Part shown: positions 1-5,042 of the stretch, piece after piece | Position numbering within the stretch: position 1 is the stretch's first letter | Layout of the letters: each line of letters begins with the position of its first letter | From: Planctomycetes bacterium SM23_32 | Lineage (GTDB): Bacteria; Planctomycetota; Brocadiia; SM23-32 | Assembly: GCA_001303885.1 (NCBI GenBank) | Contig: LJUE01000234.1 | Location: 1-5,042 of the forward strand | Reading direction: 5' to 3' | DNA: 5,042 nt | Program-made: the position numbers and the translations under genes | The notes under the pieces: model-generated | Seen by the model: only the letters and a program-made list of their open reading frames with translations | Told to the model about the DNA's origin: nothing | Databases searched by the model: none

Positions 1-1191
1 CCGGCTGCAGGCCTGCCTTCCGGACGCGTCCTGTGGAACCCCGACCAGCCCGGCCAGCTCCTCATCATCCAGACCGCCGAAGTGCATCGCTGCATAGAGG
101 AGCTGCTGAAGGAGCTGCGGGCCGGCATGTCGGTGCAGGTGCAGGTAGACGTGCGGTTCCTGTCGGTGGGGACCGACTTCCTGCGCGAGGTCGGCTTCAA
201 CTGGCCGTACTTCAGCCTTAGCCCCGACAAGCTCGACTCGGCCGGCAACCTGCAGGGCTTCGGGCTGAGCAGCGGCGCCTACGGCGGCTTCGTCCCATGG
301 CTTGAGCCTAGCGGCACCGTCATACAGACCCTCGACGACGAGGGGAACGTTGACGAGGCCACGTTCTTCCTTGAGAGTCTGCTCTTCGGATTCGGCAATC
401 CCTATGGCGCGCCCGACGTCGAGCCGACCGAGATCCCCGGCGTGCTCCAGCACAACGTCTATAGCTATGAAAAGGCGCAGACCGCGGGCACGCCGTTCAT
501 GGGGACGGGCGTGCCGTTCTTCGGCGAGCCCTCCTCGGGCCTGAACCTGGACATTGGGTTCGGCTATGGTAGCTGGCAGTTGGGCGGCGAGTTCCACATG
601 ACGCACGAGCGGGACGAGGTCAAGACCTTGAGCGCGCCGCGCATCACCCTGACCAACGGCCAGGCCGGCTTCATCACCGTCTCCACCGACAGGGACTACG
701 TCTCGACCTACGAGGTGGAGGACAGCATCCTGATCCCCACGGTGGACACGGTGAGCGACGCGGTGGACCTGGCCGTCCGGCCGGTGGTCAGCGCCGACCG
801 GCGCTACGTGTTCCTGGAGCTGACGCCCACGATCCTGACCACCGACCTGTCGTATAGGGTCTCGTTCTCCACGTTCGTGGGCCAGCCCGGCGGCACCGAC
901 GGCGGGGCCTCGGGCGCGGAGGTGGCCAACTTCATCACGCTGCCCAGCATCACGGACCAGACGCTGGCCACCACGGTCGGCGTGCCGGACAGGGGCATCG
1001 TGATAGTCGGCGGCCTGACCGAGAGCACCAGGGAGCAGCACGAGGCGGGAGTGCCCATCCTGGACAAGATCCCGATCCTGAAGCGGCTGTTCTCCGGCGA
1101 AGGGCGGCGCATAGACAGGAGCACTCTGTTCGTCCTTGCTCACCCGCGCATCATCATCCTGGGTGAGGAGGAAGGGCTTAAGATGCGTTGA
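1..1191 (+). CDS. Secretin (type II/III secretion system GspD/PilQ-like), 5'-truncated by window edge
   Basis: This is the C-terminal part of a secretin, the family of multimeric outer-membrane pores of type II/III secretion and type IV pilus systems. The frame is open from base 1, giving 396 visible residues. An internal GTG at 82 is a poor start because matching sequence runs upstream of it (LLIIQTAEVHRCIEELLKEL, the end of an N-domain). Residues 43-68 (VQVQVDVRFLSV...LREVGFNW) match the entry to the secretin core. Then come PRITLTNGQAGF, a VRPVVSADRRYVFLELTPT stretch, a VGVPDRGIVIVGGL strand, and the family hallmark GVPILDKIPILKRLF at residues 350-364. The protein ends soon after LFVLAHPRIII, so there is no long C-terminal S-domain. 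Residues about 69-185 form an unusual Gly/aromatic-rich insert. The family call is firm. Which secretion or pilus system it serves cannot be told, as no ATPase, pilin or inner-membrane partner is visible. It is followed after 19 bases by a small exported protein. Confidence 0.9.
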   Translation, partial: PAAGLPSGRVLWNPDQPGQLLIIQTAEVHRCIEELLKELRAGMSVQVQVDVRFLSVGTDFLREVGFNWPYFSLSPDKLDSAGNLQGFGLSSGAYGGFVPWLEPSGTVIQTLDDEGNVDEATFFLESLLFGFGNPYGAPDVEPTEIPGVLQHNVYSYEKAQTAGTPFMGTGVPFFGEPSSGLNLDIGFGYGSWQLGGEFHMTHERDEVKTLSAPRITLTNGQAGFITVSTDRDYVSTYEVEDSILIPTVDTVSDAVDLAVRPVVSADRRYVFLELTPTILTTDLSYRVSFSTFVGQPGGTDGGASGAEVANFITLPSITDQTLATTVGVPDRGIVIVGGLTESTREQHEAGVPILDKIPILKRLFSGEGRRIDRSTLFVLAHPRIIILGEEEGLKMR

Positions 1192-1210
1192 GCATCCGGG
1201 GGCAACGGCA

Positions 1211-1552
1211 ATGACAGCAAGGGGACTCAGGACGGCCTCCATCGTGCTGGTGTCACTGGCCGTCGGGTTTCTGCTGGCCGGAGGCACGCTCGCTCCGAAG
1301 GCCCACGGCCAGAGCGAGGGCCTGACGCGCGGCATCATCTGCGTCATGGGCCAAGCCGTCAATCAGTACGCGCCCATCGTCCTGGTGGACGTGCCCGACC
1401 AGACGGTGCTGGTCTACGAGTACTCCTACCAGAACGACGACATCGAGCTGACCGCGGCCCGCACGTTCCGTTGGGACAAGCTCCTCACGGAGTTGAACAA
1501 CACGGGCGTGAAGGTGGAGGAAGTGATGAGGGCCGTGAGCGAGGTGCGGTAG
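1211..1552 (+). CDS. Small predicted secreted protein of unknown function (113 aa)
   Basis: I cannot assign a function. The ATG at 1211 is chosen because it opens directly on a classic signal peptide: basic n-region (R4, R7), hydrophobic core at about residues 9-28, and a likely cleavage after AHG near residue 33. An upstream TTG at 1136 in the same frame would place 25 charged residues before the signal and overlap the secretin gene. The mature part, about 80 residues, starts with a beta-like region (APIVLVDVPDQTVLVYEYSY, then IELTAARTFRWDKLL) and ends in a probable helix (VEEVMRAVSEVR). From memory, the pattern 'hydrophobic-VD...Q.L.VYE...AAR..R.D' resembles small exported proteins of planctomycetes with no known role. 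There is one cysteine, in the mature part near its start (C44). The gene is probably co-transcribed with the secretin, since the gap is 19 bases and no promoter is evident, and it is followed by a terminator hairpin. The ribosome binding site is weak (a GGGGG run before the ATG). Confidence 0.8.
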   Translation: MTARGLRTASIVLVSLAVGFLLAGGTLAPKAHGQSEGLTRGIICVMGQAVNQYAPIVLVDVPDQTVLVYEYSYQNDDIELTAARTFRWDKLLTELNNTGVKVEEVMRAVSEVR

Positions 1553-1577
1553 GCGGACGCAGACTGCGAGACTCTTC

Positions 1578-1620
1578 AGAGGGTCGCCCTTCGGCTGAAG
1601 GGGCGGCCCTCTGTCCTTTC
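1578..1620 (+). terminator. Hairpin terminator after the secretin/small-protein unit
   Basis: The left arm (1578-1592) and right arm (1597-1612) pair over about 15 base pairs, with one G-U pair and one bulged base, around the four-base loop GGCT (1593-1596). The tract after the stem is only moderately T-rich (GTCCTTTCC), so it is a non-canonical intrinsic terminator. It lies 25 bases past the stop at 1552 and upstream of the next ATG at 1650, the expected place for a transcription-unit boundary. An RNA-processing or stability hairpin is the alternative. Confidence 0.7.
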
Positions 1621-1649
1621 CGGGGGCGCTGCCGAGACGGGGCGCGGGC

Positions 1650-2777
1650 ATGAGGGCAGAGGCCGACAGGTCGCTCGTCCCACTCGCTTGCGGCATCGGG
1701 GCCGTCGCGCTGGTGGCGCAGACGGTGCTGGCGCGCGAGCTGATGGTCAGCTTCTACGGGACGGAGCTGGCCCTGGCTTCGGCGCTGTCGTGCTGGCTGC
1801 TGTTCGTCCCCCTCGGGGCCTTCAGCGGGGCGGTTGTGCTCAGGGTCGTCCGCCGACCGCGCTGGGTGGCTCAGGCGGCGCTGCTGGCCCTGGTGGCGGG
1901 CCTGCTGGTGCAGTTCCCCCTGGCCCGCCTCGTGCGGCCGATGCTGGGCGTGCAGGTGGGCGAGTTCCCCTCGGTGGGGGCGATGCTCCGCGGGGCCGCG
2001 CTGGCCGCTCTGCCGGCGGCCTTCCCCGTCGGGTTCTTCTTTCCCGTGGCTGCGGCAGTCGAGGAGGCCCGGGGGGGCCTGCCGGCCGGCGGCATCAGCC
2101 GCATCTACGTGGCCGAGGCGCTCGGCAGCGGGGTGACCGGCGCGCTGCTGAGTTTCTGCCTGCTCGGCCGGCACGAGCCGATTGCCATCGTCGTGGCAGC
2201 AAGCGTGGCCGTGCTGCTCGTGCTGGGGCTGTGGTCCTCCGGAGCGGGCGGGGGCCCCTGCGCTGCGGCCGGCGCGTTCCTGGCCGGCCTGCTGTGCTGG
2301 AGCGCCGCCGAGGGGCAGGCGGGCCTGTTCTTTGCGCCGGTTGCGCTGGCCGGCGCGGCGGGGCTCGGGGTGGCATGGGCCGCCCGCGGGCGCCATCGGC
2401 TCCGCGTGGGGCCGCTGGCCGTCGGCTTCATCCCGGCGCTGGGGCTGTGTGCGCTGTTCCTCGGATGGGGAGCCCGGCTGGGCACGGCGTCCGCTGAGGC
2501 GCGGTGGGACACGTTCAGCCTCTTTCGCCGCGTGGACGCTCGGGACACGCGCTACCAGTTGGCGGAGGTGGGGGAGCGGGCGGGCGAGTTCGTGGTGGTG
2601 CAGGACGGACAGCCGACGGTGCAGTTCCCCGATCCCGCGTCGGTGCGCCGGCAGGCCGCCCTGCTGCTGACGCAACACGAAGGGCCGCAGTACGTGCTGG
2701 TGGTCGGCGGCGGCCTGGGGGGGCTCTGCCAGGAGATGCTCCGGGCCCCACTGCGCCGCCTGGACTACGTCGAGGCG
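1650..2777 (+). CDS. N-terminal part of the SpeE-like membrane protein (up to the frame break)
   Basis: The ATG at 1650 gives a short polar N-terminus followed by hydrophobic segments at about residues 12-28, 41-65, 73-98, 112-137, 153-173, 177-196, 204-219, 226-245 and 253-275, roughly nine candidate membrane spans. Motifs include C14-G15-x-G, FFFPVA at 129-134 and YVAEALGSG at 153-161, which recur in the C-terminal module. From about residue 285 the sequence becomes soluble. DTRYQLAEV and VVVQDGQPTVQFPD (about 299-328) match the beta-strand entry of aminopropyltransferases, and VLVVGGGLGG (349-358) is the Rossmann glycine loop, with Leu where spermidine synthases usually have Asp (GGGDGG). 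LDYVE (371-375) is the acidic end of strand 2. After about residue 376 this frame becomes Arg/Gly/Ala-rich low-complexity sequence through to its stop at 3893. I regard that extension as non-native. Confidence 0.75.
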
Positions 2778-2850
2778 GCGGGCGGCCCGCGAGCCACAGG
2801 CGCTGGCGGCGGGCGCCGTCTGGAGCACAGGCGCCCGGGCGCCGGCCGGC
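2778..2850. repeat. Cluster of GC palindromes at the frame break
   Basis: Three inverted repeats sit in this stretch: GCGGG/CCCGC around a three-base CGG loop (2778-2790), a perfect 14-base palindrome GGCGCCCGGGCGCC (2830-2843), and an overlapping palindrome GCCGGCCGGC (2841-2850). They coincide with the place where the reading frame changes. Such structures promote replication slippage and also sequencing and assembly errors. Confidence 0.6.
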
Positions 2851-2862
2851 AGCTACGACCTG

Positions 2863-4077
2863 GTGGTCTTGAACGTGGGCGACCCCACCTCGGCCTCTGC
2901 GAGCCGTTTCTACACGGTCGAGTTCTTCCGGGAGGTGGCGCGCGTGCTGCGGCCCGGGGGCGCCCTGGCCGTCTGCGGCGTCACGGGGAGCGACAACTAC
3001 GTGCGGGGCACGGCCGTGCTCGCCTACGGGGCCTGCATTTACGGCACCGTCCGGTCGGTGTTTCCATGGATTGTGGTGCGCCCGGGTGGCGAGCTTTGCC
3101 TCTTCGCTGCTGCCGGGCCCGGCGTGGTCACGGCCGACGTGCAGGTGCTGGTCGGCCGCTTCGAGCGCCTCGGCCTGCAGCCGGAGCTGCTGAAGTACGC
3201 CTTCGAGCTGAGCGAATTCCCTCCCGAGCGGGTGGAGTGGGTCGAGACGTTGCTGGAGGAGGCGCGTCCGACCGCCATGCTGAACAGGGACGCGCGGCCC
3301 GTCGTGTTCACGCTGTTCCTGCGGGTGCAGTCGCACTTTGCGGGCCGGCGGCTCGGCGCCCCTCGGCGCGGGGAGGCCGGGCCTTCCCTCCTGGAGCGCG
3401 TGCGGGGCGTCGGGGCGCCGTGGCTCGGCGCGCCGTTCGGTCTGCTGTTGGGGCTGGTGGCGCTCGTGCGGGCGCTCGGGGGGCGGCGCCGGGCGGTGGC
3501 GTGGGCCTGCGGGATGGGCGTGTTTACCACCGGCGCCTTCGGCCTGTCGGCCGAGATGCTCGTGGTCTACAGCTACCAGACGCACTTCGGCTACGTCTAC
3601 CGGGACGTCGCCCTGGTGGTGGGGCTGTTCATGCTGGGGCTGGCGCTCGGCGGCTGGCTGACGCACCGGCTGGCGCGGGCGCGTCCGGGCCGGGCGCTCC
3701 TGGGGGTGGAGGTCGCCCAGGCGGCTCTGATGCTGGCCGTCGTGCCCGCGGGCCGGCTCCTTTCCTTCTCGCCCTACGCCTTCATGCTGCTGTCGCCGGC
3801 GGCAGGGCTTCTGACGGGCGCGGAGTTCCCCCTGGCCTCGCGGCAGAGCCTGCTGCACGGGGCGAGGTCGGGCACGGTGGCCGGCGCGTTTGATGCGCTG
3901 GACCACCTGGGGGCCCTGGTCGGCGCGGCCTGCGCCGGGCTGCTGCTGGTGCCCGCCATCGGGCTCGTGCAGACGGCCGCGCTGCTGGCGCTGGTCAAGT
4001 GCTTCAGCCTGGCGGGCCTTCTGATCGCCTTCTTTCCCGCAGCGGCCCTCCCGCCGGCGGCCGGCTCGCCGACTTGA
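2863..4077 (+). CDS. C-terminal part of the SpeE-like membrane protein (after the frame break)
   Basis: The GTG at 2863 is only the first formal start codon in this frame. It falls inside a beta-strand (YDLVVLNVGDP begins at 2854), so it is unlikely to be a true start. The native sequence probably enters this frame near 2778. Counting from the GTG, residues 1-155 complete the Rossmann domain: LNVGDP, then RFYTVEFFREVARVLRPGG, GGELCLFAA and a conserved-looking basic/aromatic tail. The spermidine-synthase active-site signature DxxDP reads NxxDP here, with Asn (nt 2872-2874) in place of the catalytic aspartate. Residues about 189-395 form a second membrane module with about six or seven hydrophobic spans, including CGMGVFTTGAFGLSAEMLVV (216-235), GAEFPLA (319-325) and DHLGALVGAACAG (347-359). 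The stop at 4075-4077 overlaps the -35 box of the next gene's promoter. Confidence 0.7.
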   Translation: MVLNVGDPTSASASRFYTVEFFREVARVLRPGGALAVCGVTGSDNYVRGTAVLAYGACIYGTVRSVFPWIVVRPGGELCLFAAAGPGVVTADVQVLVGRFERLGLQPELLKYAFELSEFPPERVEWVETLLEEARPTAMLNRDARPVVFTLFLRVQSHFAGRRLGAPRRGEAGPSLLERVRGVGAPWLGAPFGLLLGLVALVRALGGRRRAVAWACGMGVFTTGAFGLSAEMLVVYSYQTHFGYVYRDVALVVGLFMLGLALGGWLTHRLARARPGRALLGVEVAQAALMLAVVPAGRLLSFSPYAFMLLSPAAGLLTGAEFPLASRQSLLHGARSGTVAGAFDALDHLGALVGAACAGLLLVPAIGLVQTAALLALVKCFSLAGLLIAFFPAAALPPAAGSPT

Positions 4078-4102
4078 CCCCTGAGCGGGGCGCGCCTATG
4101 AT
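4074..4102 (+). promoter_or_regulatory. Sigma-70-type promoter for sppA
   Basis: TTGACC (4074-4079) and TATGAT (4097-4102) each match five of six bases of the housekeeping consensus (TTGACA, TATAAT) with the optimal 17-base spacing. In such GC-rich DNA an AT-rich -10 box correctly spaced upstream of a gene is unlikely by chance. Transcription would start near 4108-4110, giving a leader of about 36 bases before the ATG at 4146. The -35 box overlaps the TGA stop of the upstream gene. A short CCCC/GGGG inverted repeat lies in the spacer (4078-4090). No operator can be assigned. Confidence 0.7.
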
Positions 4103-4129
4103 GGCTGAAGGGCACGGAGCCAACCTCTG

Positions 4130-4140
4130 AGGGGTGATCC
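4130..4140 (+). promoter_or_regulatory. Strong Shine-Dalgarno for sppA
   Basis: AGGGGTGATCC matches the sequence complementary to the usual 3' end of 16S rRNA (AGGAGGTGATCC) almost throughout. It places its purine core about 11 bases before the ATG at 4146, which supports that start. The closer CGGAG immediately before the ATG is too near to serve. A five-pair hairpin (4123-4127 with 4131-4135) could partly cover this site. Confidence 0.65.
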
Positions 4141-4145
4141 CGGAG

Positions 4146-5042
4146 ATGAGCAGGCGCTTGCGACTTGTGCTGCTGACGGCGGCCGTGGCGGCGGGCCTGG
4201 CGGCCGCTGAGGCCCCGGTGGAGGAGGGGGCCCCCGCGGGGCCGTCGGCCCGATATGCCTACTTCGAGGTAGCCGGCTTCCTGGACGACGCGCTGCCGCC
4301 CGTCTACCTGTTCGAGGAAGAGGACGACACGCTGCACGCGCTGCTGGGCAGGGTCCGCCGCGCCGGGCGGGACAGGACCGTGGACGGGCTGATCGTGCGG
4401 GTGGGCAGCCTGGCCGCCGGATGGGGCAAGGTCCAGGAGTTGCGGCGGGCCCTGGAGGATTGTCGCGACGGCGGCAAGGAGGTGGTCTGCGTCCTCGACG
4501 GCGGCGGAACGCTCAGCTACTACCTGGCCACTGCGTGCGACCGCATCGTCCTGGCGCCGGCCGGCCACCTGATGCTGCTCGGCCTGCGGGCGGAGGTCAT
4601 CTTCGCCAAGGGGCTGCTGGACAAGATCGGCGTGAAGGCCGACTTCGTGCAGGCGGGCAAGTTCAAGGGCGCCGGCGAGACGCTCACCCGCAACGAGCCT
4701 TCGGAGGCGTTCCGCGAGTCCCTGGAGGTTGTCCTGTCCGACTATTATGACCAGCTCCTTGACGGCATGGCGCGGGGGCGGGGCATGGAGCGGGCGGAGG
4801 CCGAAGCCCTCCTGAAGGACGGGCCTTTCACGGCGCAGCAGGCCAGGGAGGCCGGGCTCGTGGACGACGTGCTGTTCTGCGACCAGCTCGTGGCGCAGCT
4901 CGAGAGCCGGCGGGGGGGCGGGGTGACGGTGCTGCGCGACTACGGGCTGACTCGACGCCCCGAGCCGCTCGCCGTCGGTTCGATGAACCTCTTCAGCATG
5001 CTGATGGGCACGTCGCCCGGCCGCGCGCGCACGCCGCGGGGC
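4146..5042 (+). CDS. sppA: Signal peptide peptidase SppA-like serine protease (S49), 3'-truncated by window edge
   Basis: SppA peptidases degrade cleaved signal peptides in or at the membrane using a Ser/Lys dyad. The frame runs from ATG 4146 to the window end without a stop (299 residues). Residues 1-21 form a signal sequence (basic MSRRLR, then a hydrophobic core, AAA near 19-21). VDGLIVRVGSLAAGWGKVQE (79-98) and YYLATACDRIVLAPAG (125-140) match the S49 crotonase-like fold. DKIGVKADFVQAGKFKGAGE (159-178) carries the lysine block. K174 aligns with the catalytic lysine of E. coli SppA (GTYKSAVEP). PFTAQQAREAGLVDDV (227-242) is the typical end of the S49 unit. This fits the N-terminal half of the long (67K-type) SppA, in which the nucleophilic serine is in the second half, not visible here. 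The gene has its own promoter and a strong ribosome binding site, so it need not depend on the upstream gene. A proteolytically inactive paralogue cannot be excluded without the rest. Confidence 0.88.
   Translation, partial: MSRRLRLVLLTAAVAAGLAAAEAPVEEGAPAGPSARYAYFEVAGFLDDALPPVYLFEEEDDTLHALLGRVRRAGRDRTVDGLIVRVGSLAAGWGKVQELRRALEDCRDGGKEVVCVLDGGGTLSYYLATACDRIVLAPAGHLMLLGLRAEVIFAKGLLDKIGVKADFVQAGKFKGAGETLTRNEPSEAFRESLEVVLSDYYDQLLDGMARGRGMERAEAEALLKDGPFTAQQAREAGLVDDVLFCDQLVAQLESRRGGGVTVLRDYGLTRRPEPLAVGSMNLFSMLMGTSPGRARTPRG

Larger units (their letters stand above)
1650..4077 (+). pseudogene. Multi-TM protein with embedded spermidine-synthase-like domain, disrupted by a frameshift
   Basis: One ancestral gene spans this interval but is read in two frames. 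Nucleotides 1650 to about 2777 encode a membrane module plus the first part of a SpeE-like Rossmann domain, ending at LDYVE. From there to 4077 the matching sequence (YDLVVLNVGDP, RFYTVEFFREVARVLRPGG, a second membrane module) is in the +1 frame. In spermidine synthases I count about 42 residues between the acidic end of strand 2 (the E of LVEVD) and the YD/FD before the active-site strand. Here there are about 26, so the break looks like a net deletion of roughly 47 bases rather than one lost base. The rest of the gene keeps good coding character, so the lesion is recent or a sequencing/assembly error in a very GC-rich, palindromic stretch. The organisation TM module, SpeE-like domain, TM module is known in bacteria, usually labelled 'fused MFS/spermidine synthase'. 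The substrate is unknown. Confidence 0.75.

Noticed and set aside
82..1191. Secretin starting at the GTG at 82
   Set aside because: The same frame is open to base 1 with domain-like sequence upstream, so the gene is cut by the window edge rather than starting at 82.
1485..2828. 447-residue open frame on the minus strand
   Set aside because: It is antisense to the membrane-protein gene, with Q/R/H/P-rich composition typical of the complement of Leu/Ala/Val codons in GC-rich DNA and no domain-like motif.
1650..3893. A single 747-residue protein read in one frame
   Set aside because: After about residue 376 the translation turns into Arg/Gly/Ala-rich low complexity, while the +1 frame over the same DNA gives a recognisable Rossmann half and membrane spans. 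The long open frame is a product of the high GC content.
2515..3906. 463-residue open frame on the minus strand
   Set aside because: It has the same compositional bias and lies opposite clear + strand motifs (LNVGDP, RFYTVEFFREV). It is a shadow.
4078..4090. CCCC-TGAGC-GGGG inverted repeat in the promoter spacer as an operator
   Set aside because: Four-base arms are expected by chance in this GC-rich sequence and there is no second copy nearby.
4099..4131. Ten-codon leader ORF (ATGATGGCTGAAGG...) upstream of sppA
   Set aside because: Its ATG overlaps the -10 box and lies upstream of the predicted transcript start, and it has no ribosome binding site.
3774..4568. 264-residue minus-strand open frame spanning the gap before sppA
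   Set aside because: It crosses a stop, promoter and start of well-supported + strand genes and has no recognisable motif.

Overview
The window is GC-rich, and every supportable gene is on the + strand. In order they are: the 3' part of a secretin gene (nt 1-1191), a small gene for a predicted secreted protein (1211-1552), a hairpin terminator, a large membrane-protein gene with a built-in spermidine-synthase-like domain that is broken by a frameshift (1650-4077), a near-consensus sigma-70-type promoter with a strong Shine-Dalgarno, and the 5' part of an sppA-type signal peptide peptidase gene (4146 to the window end). I see no tRNA, rRNA, CRISPR array or insertion sequence. Gaps between genes are all under 100 bases.

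The likely source is a Planctomycetota bacterium or a relative. This is inferred from three things: the secretin's PRITLTNGQAGF...YVSTYEV...VRPVVSADRRYVFLELTPT pattern, which as I remember it is typical of planctomycete secretin-like proteins; the small protein, whose VLVDVPDQTVLVYEY...AARTFRWD pattern recalls small exported planctomycete proteins; and the multi-TM SpeE-like fusion with an LNxxDP motif. No marker gene fixes the taxonomy.

Region 1 (1-1612) looks like a transcription unit. The secretin stop and the small gene's ATG are 19 bases apart, and the unit ends in a long GC hairpin at 1578-1612. A secretin forms an outer-membrane pore, and the neighbour carries a signal peptide. A shared envelope role is plausible but rests on context only.

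Region 2 (1650-4077) encodes one protein in two reading frames. The first frame gives an N-terminal membrane module and the start of a Rossmann-type aminopropyltransferase/methyltransferase-like domain. The match is lost near nt 2777. The remainder (YDLVVLNVGDP..., the rest of the domain and a second membrane module) is in the +1 frame. About 16 residues also seem to be missing at the junction. The two membrane modules are diverged copies of each other.

Region 3 (4074-5042) begins with a promoter whose -35 box overlaps the stop codon of region 2, so sppA can be transcribed independently. The sppA product has a signal sequence and the N-terminal SppA half with its conserved lysine. The half expected to carry the nucleophilic serine lies beyond the window.
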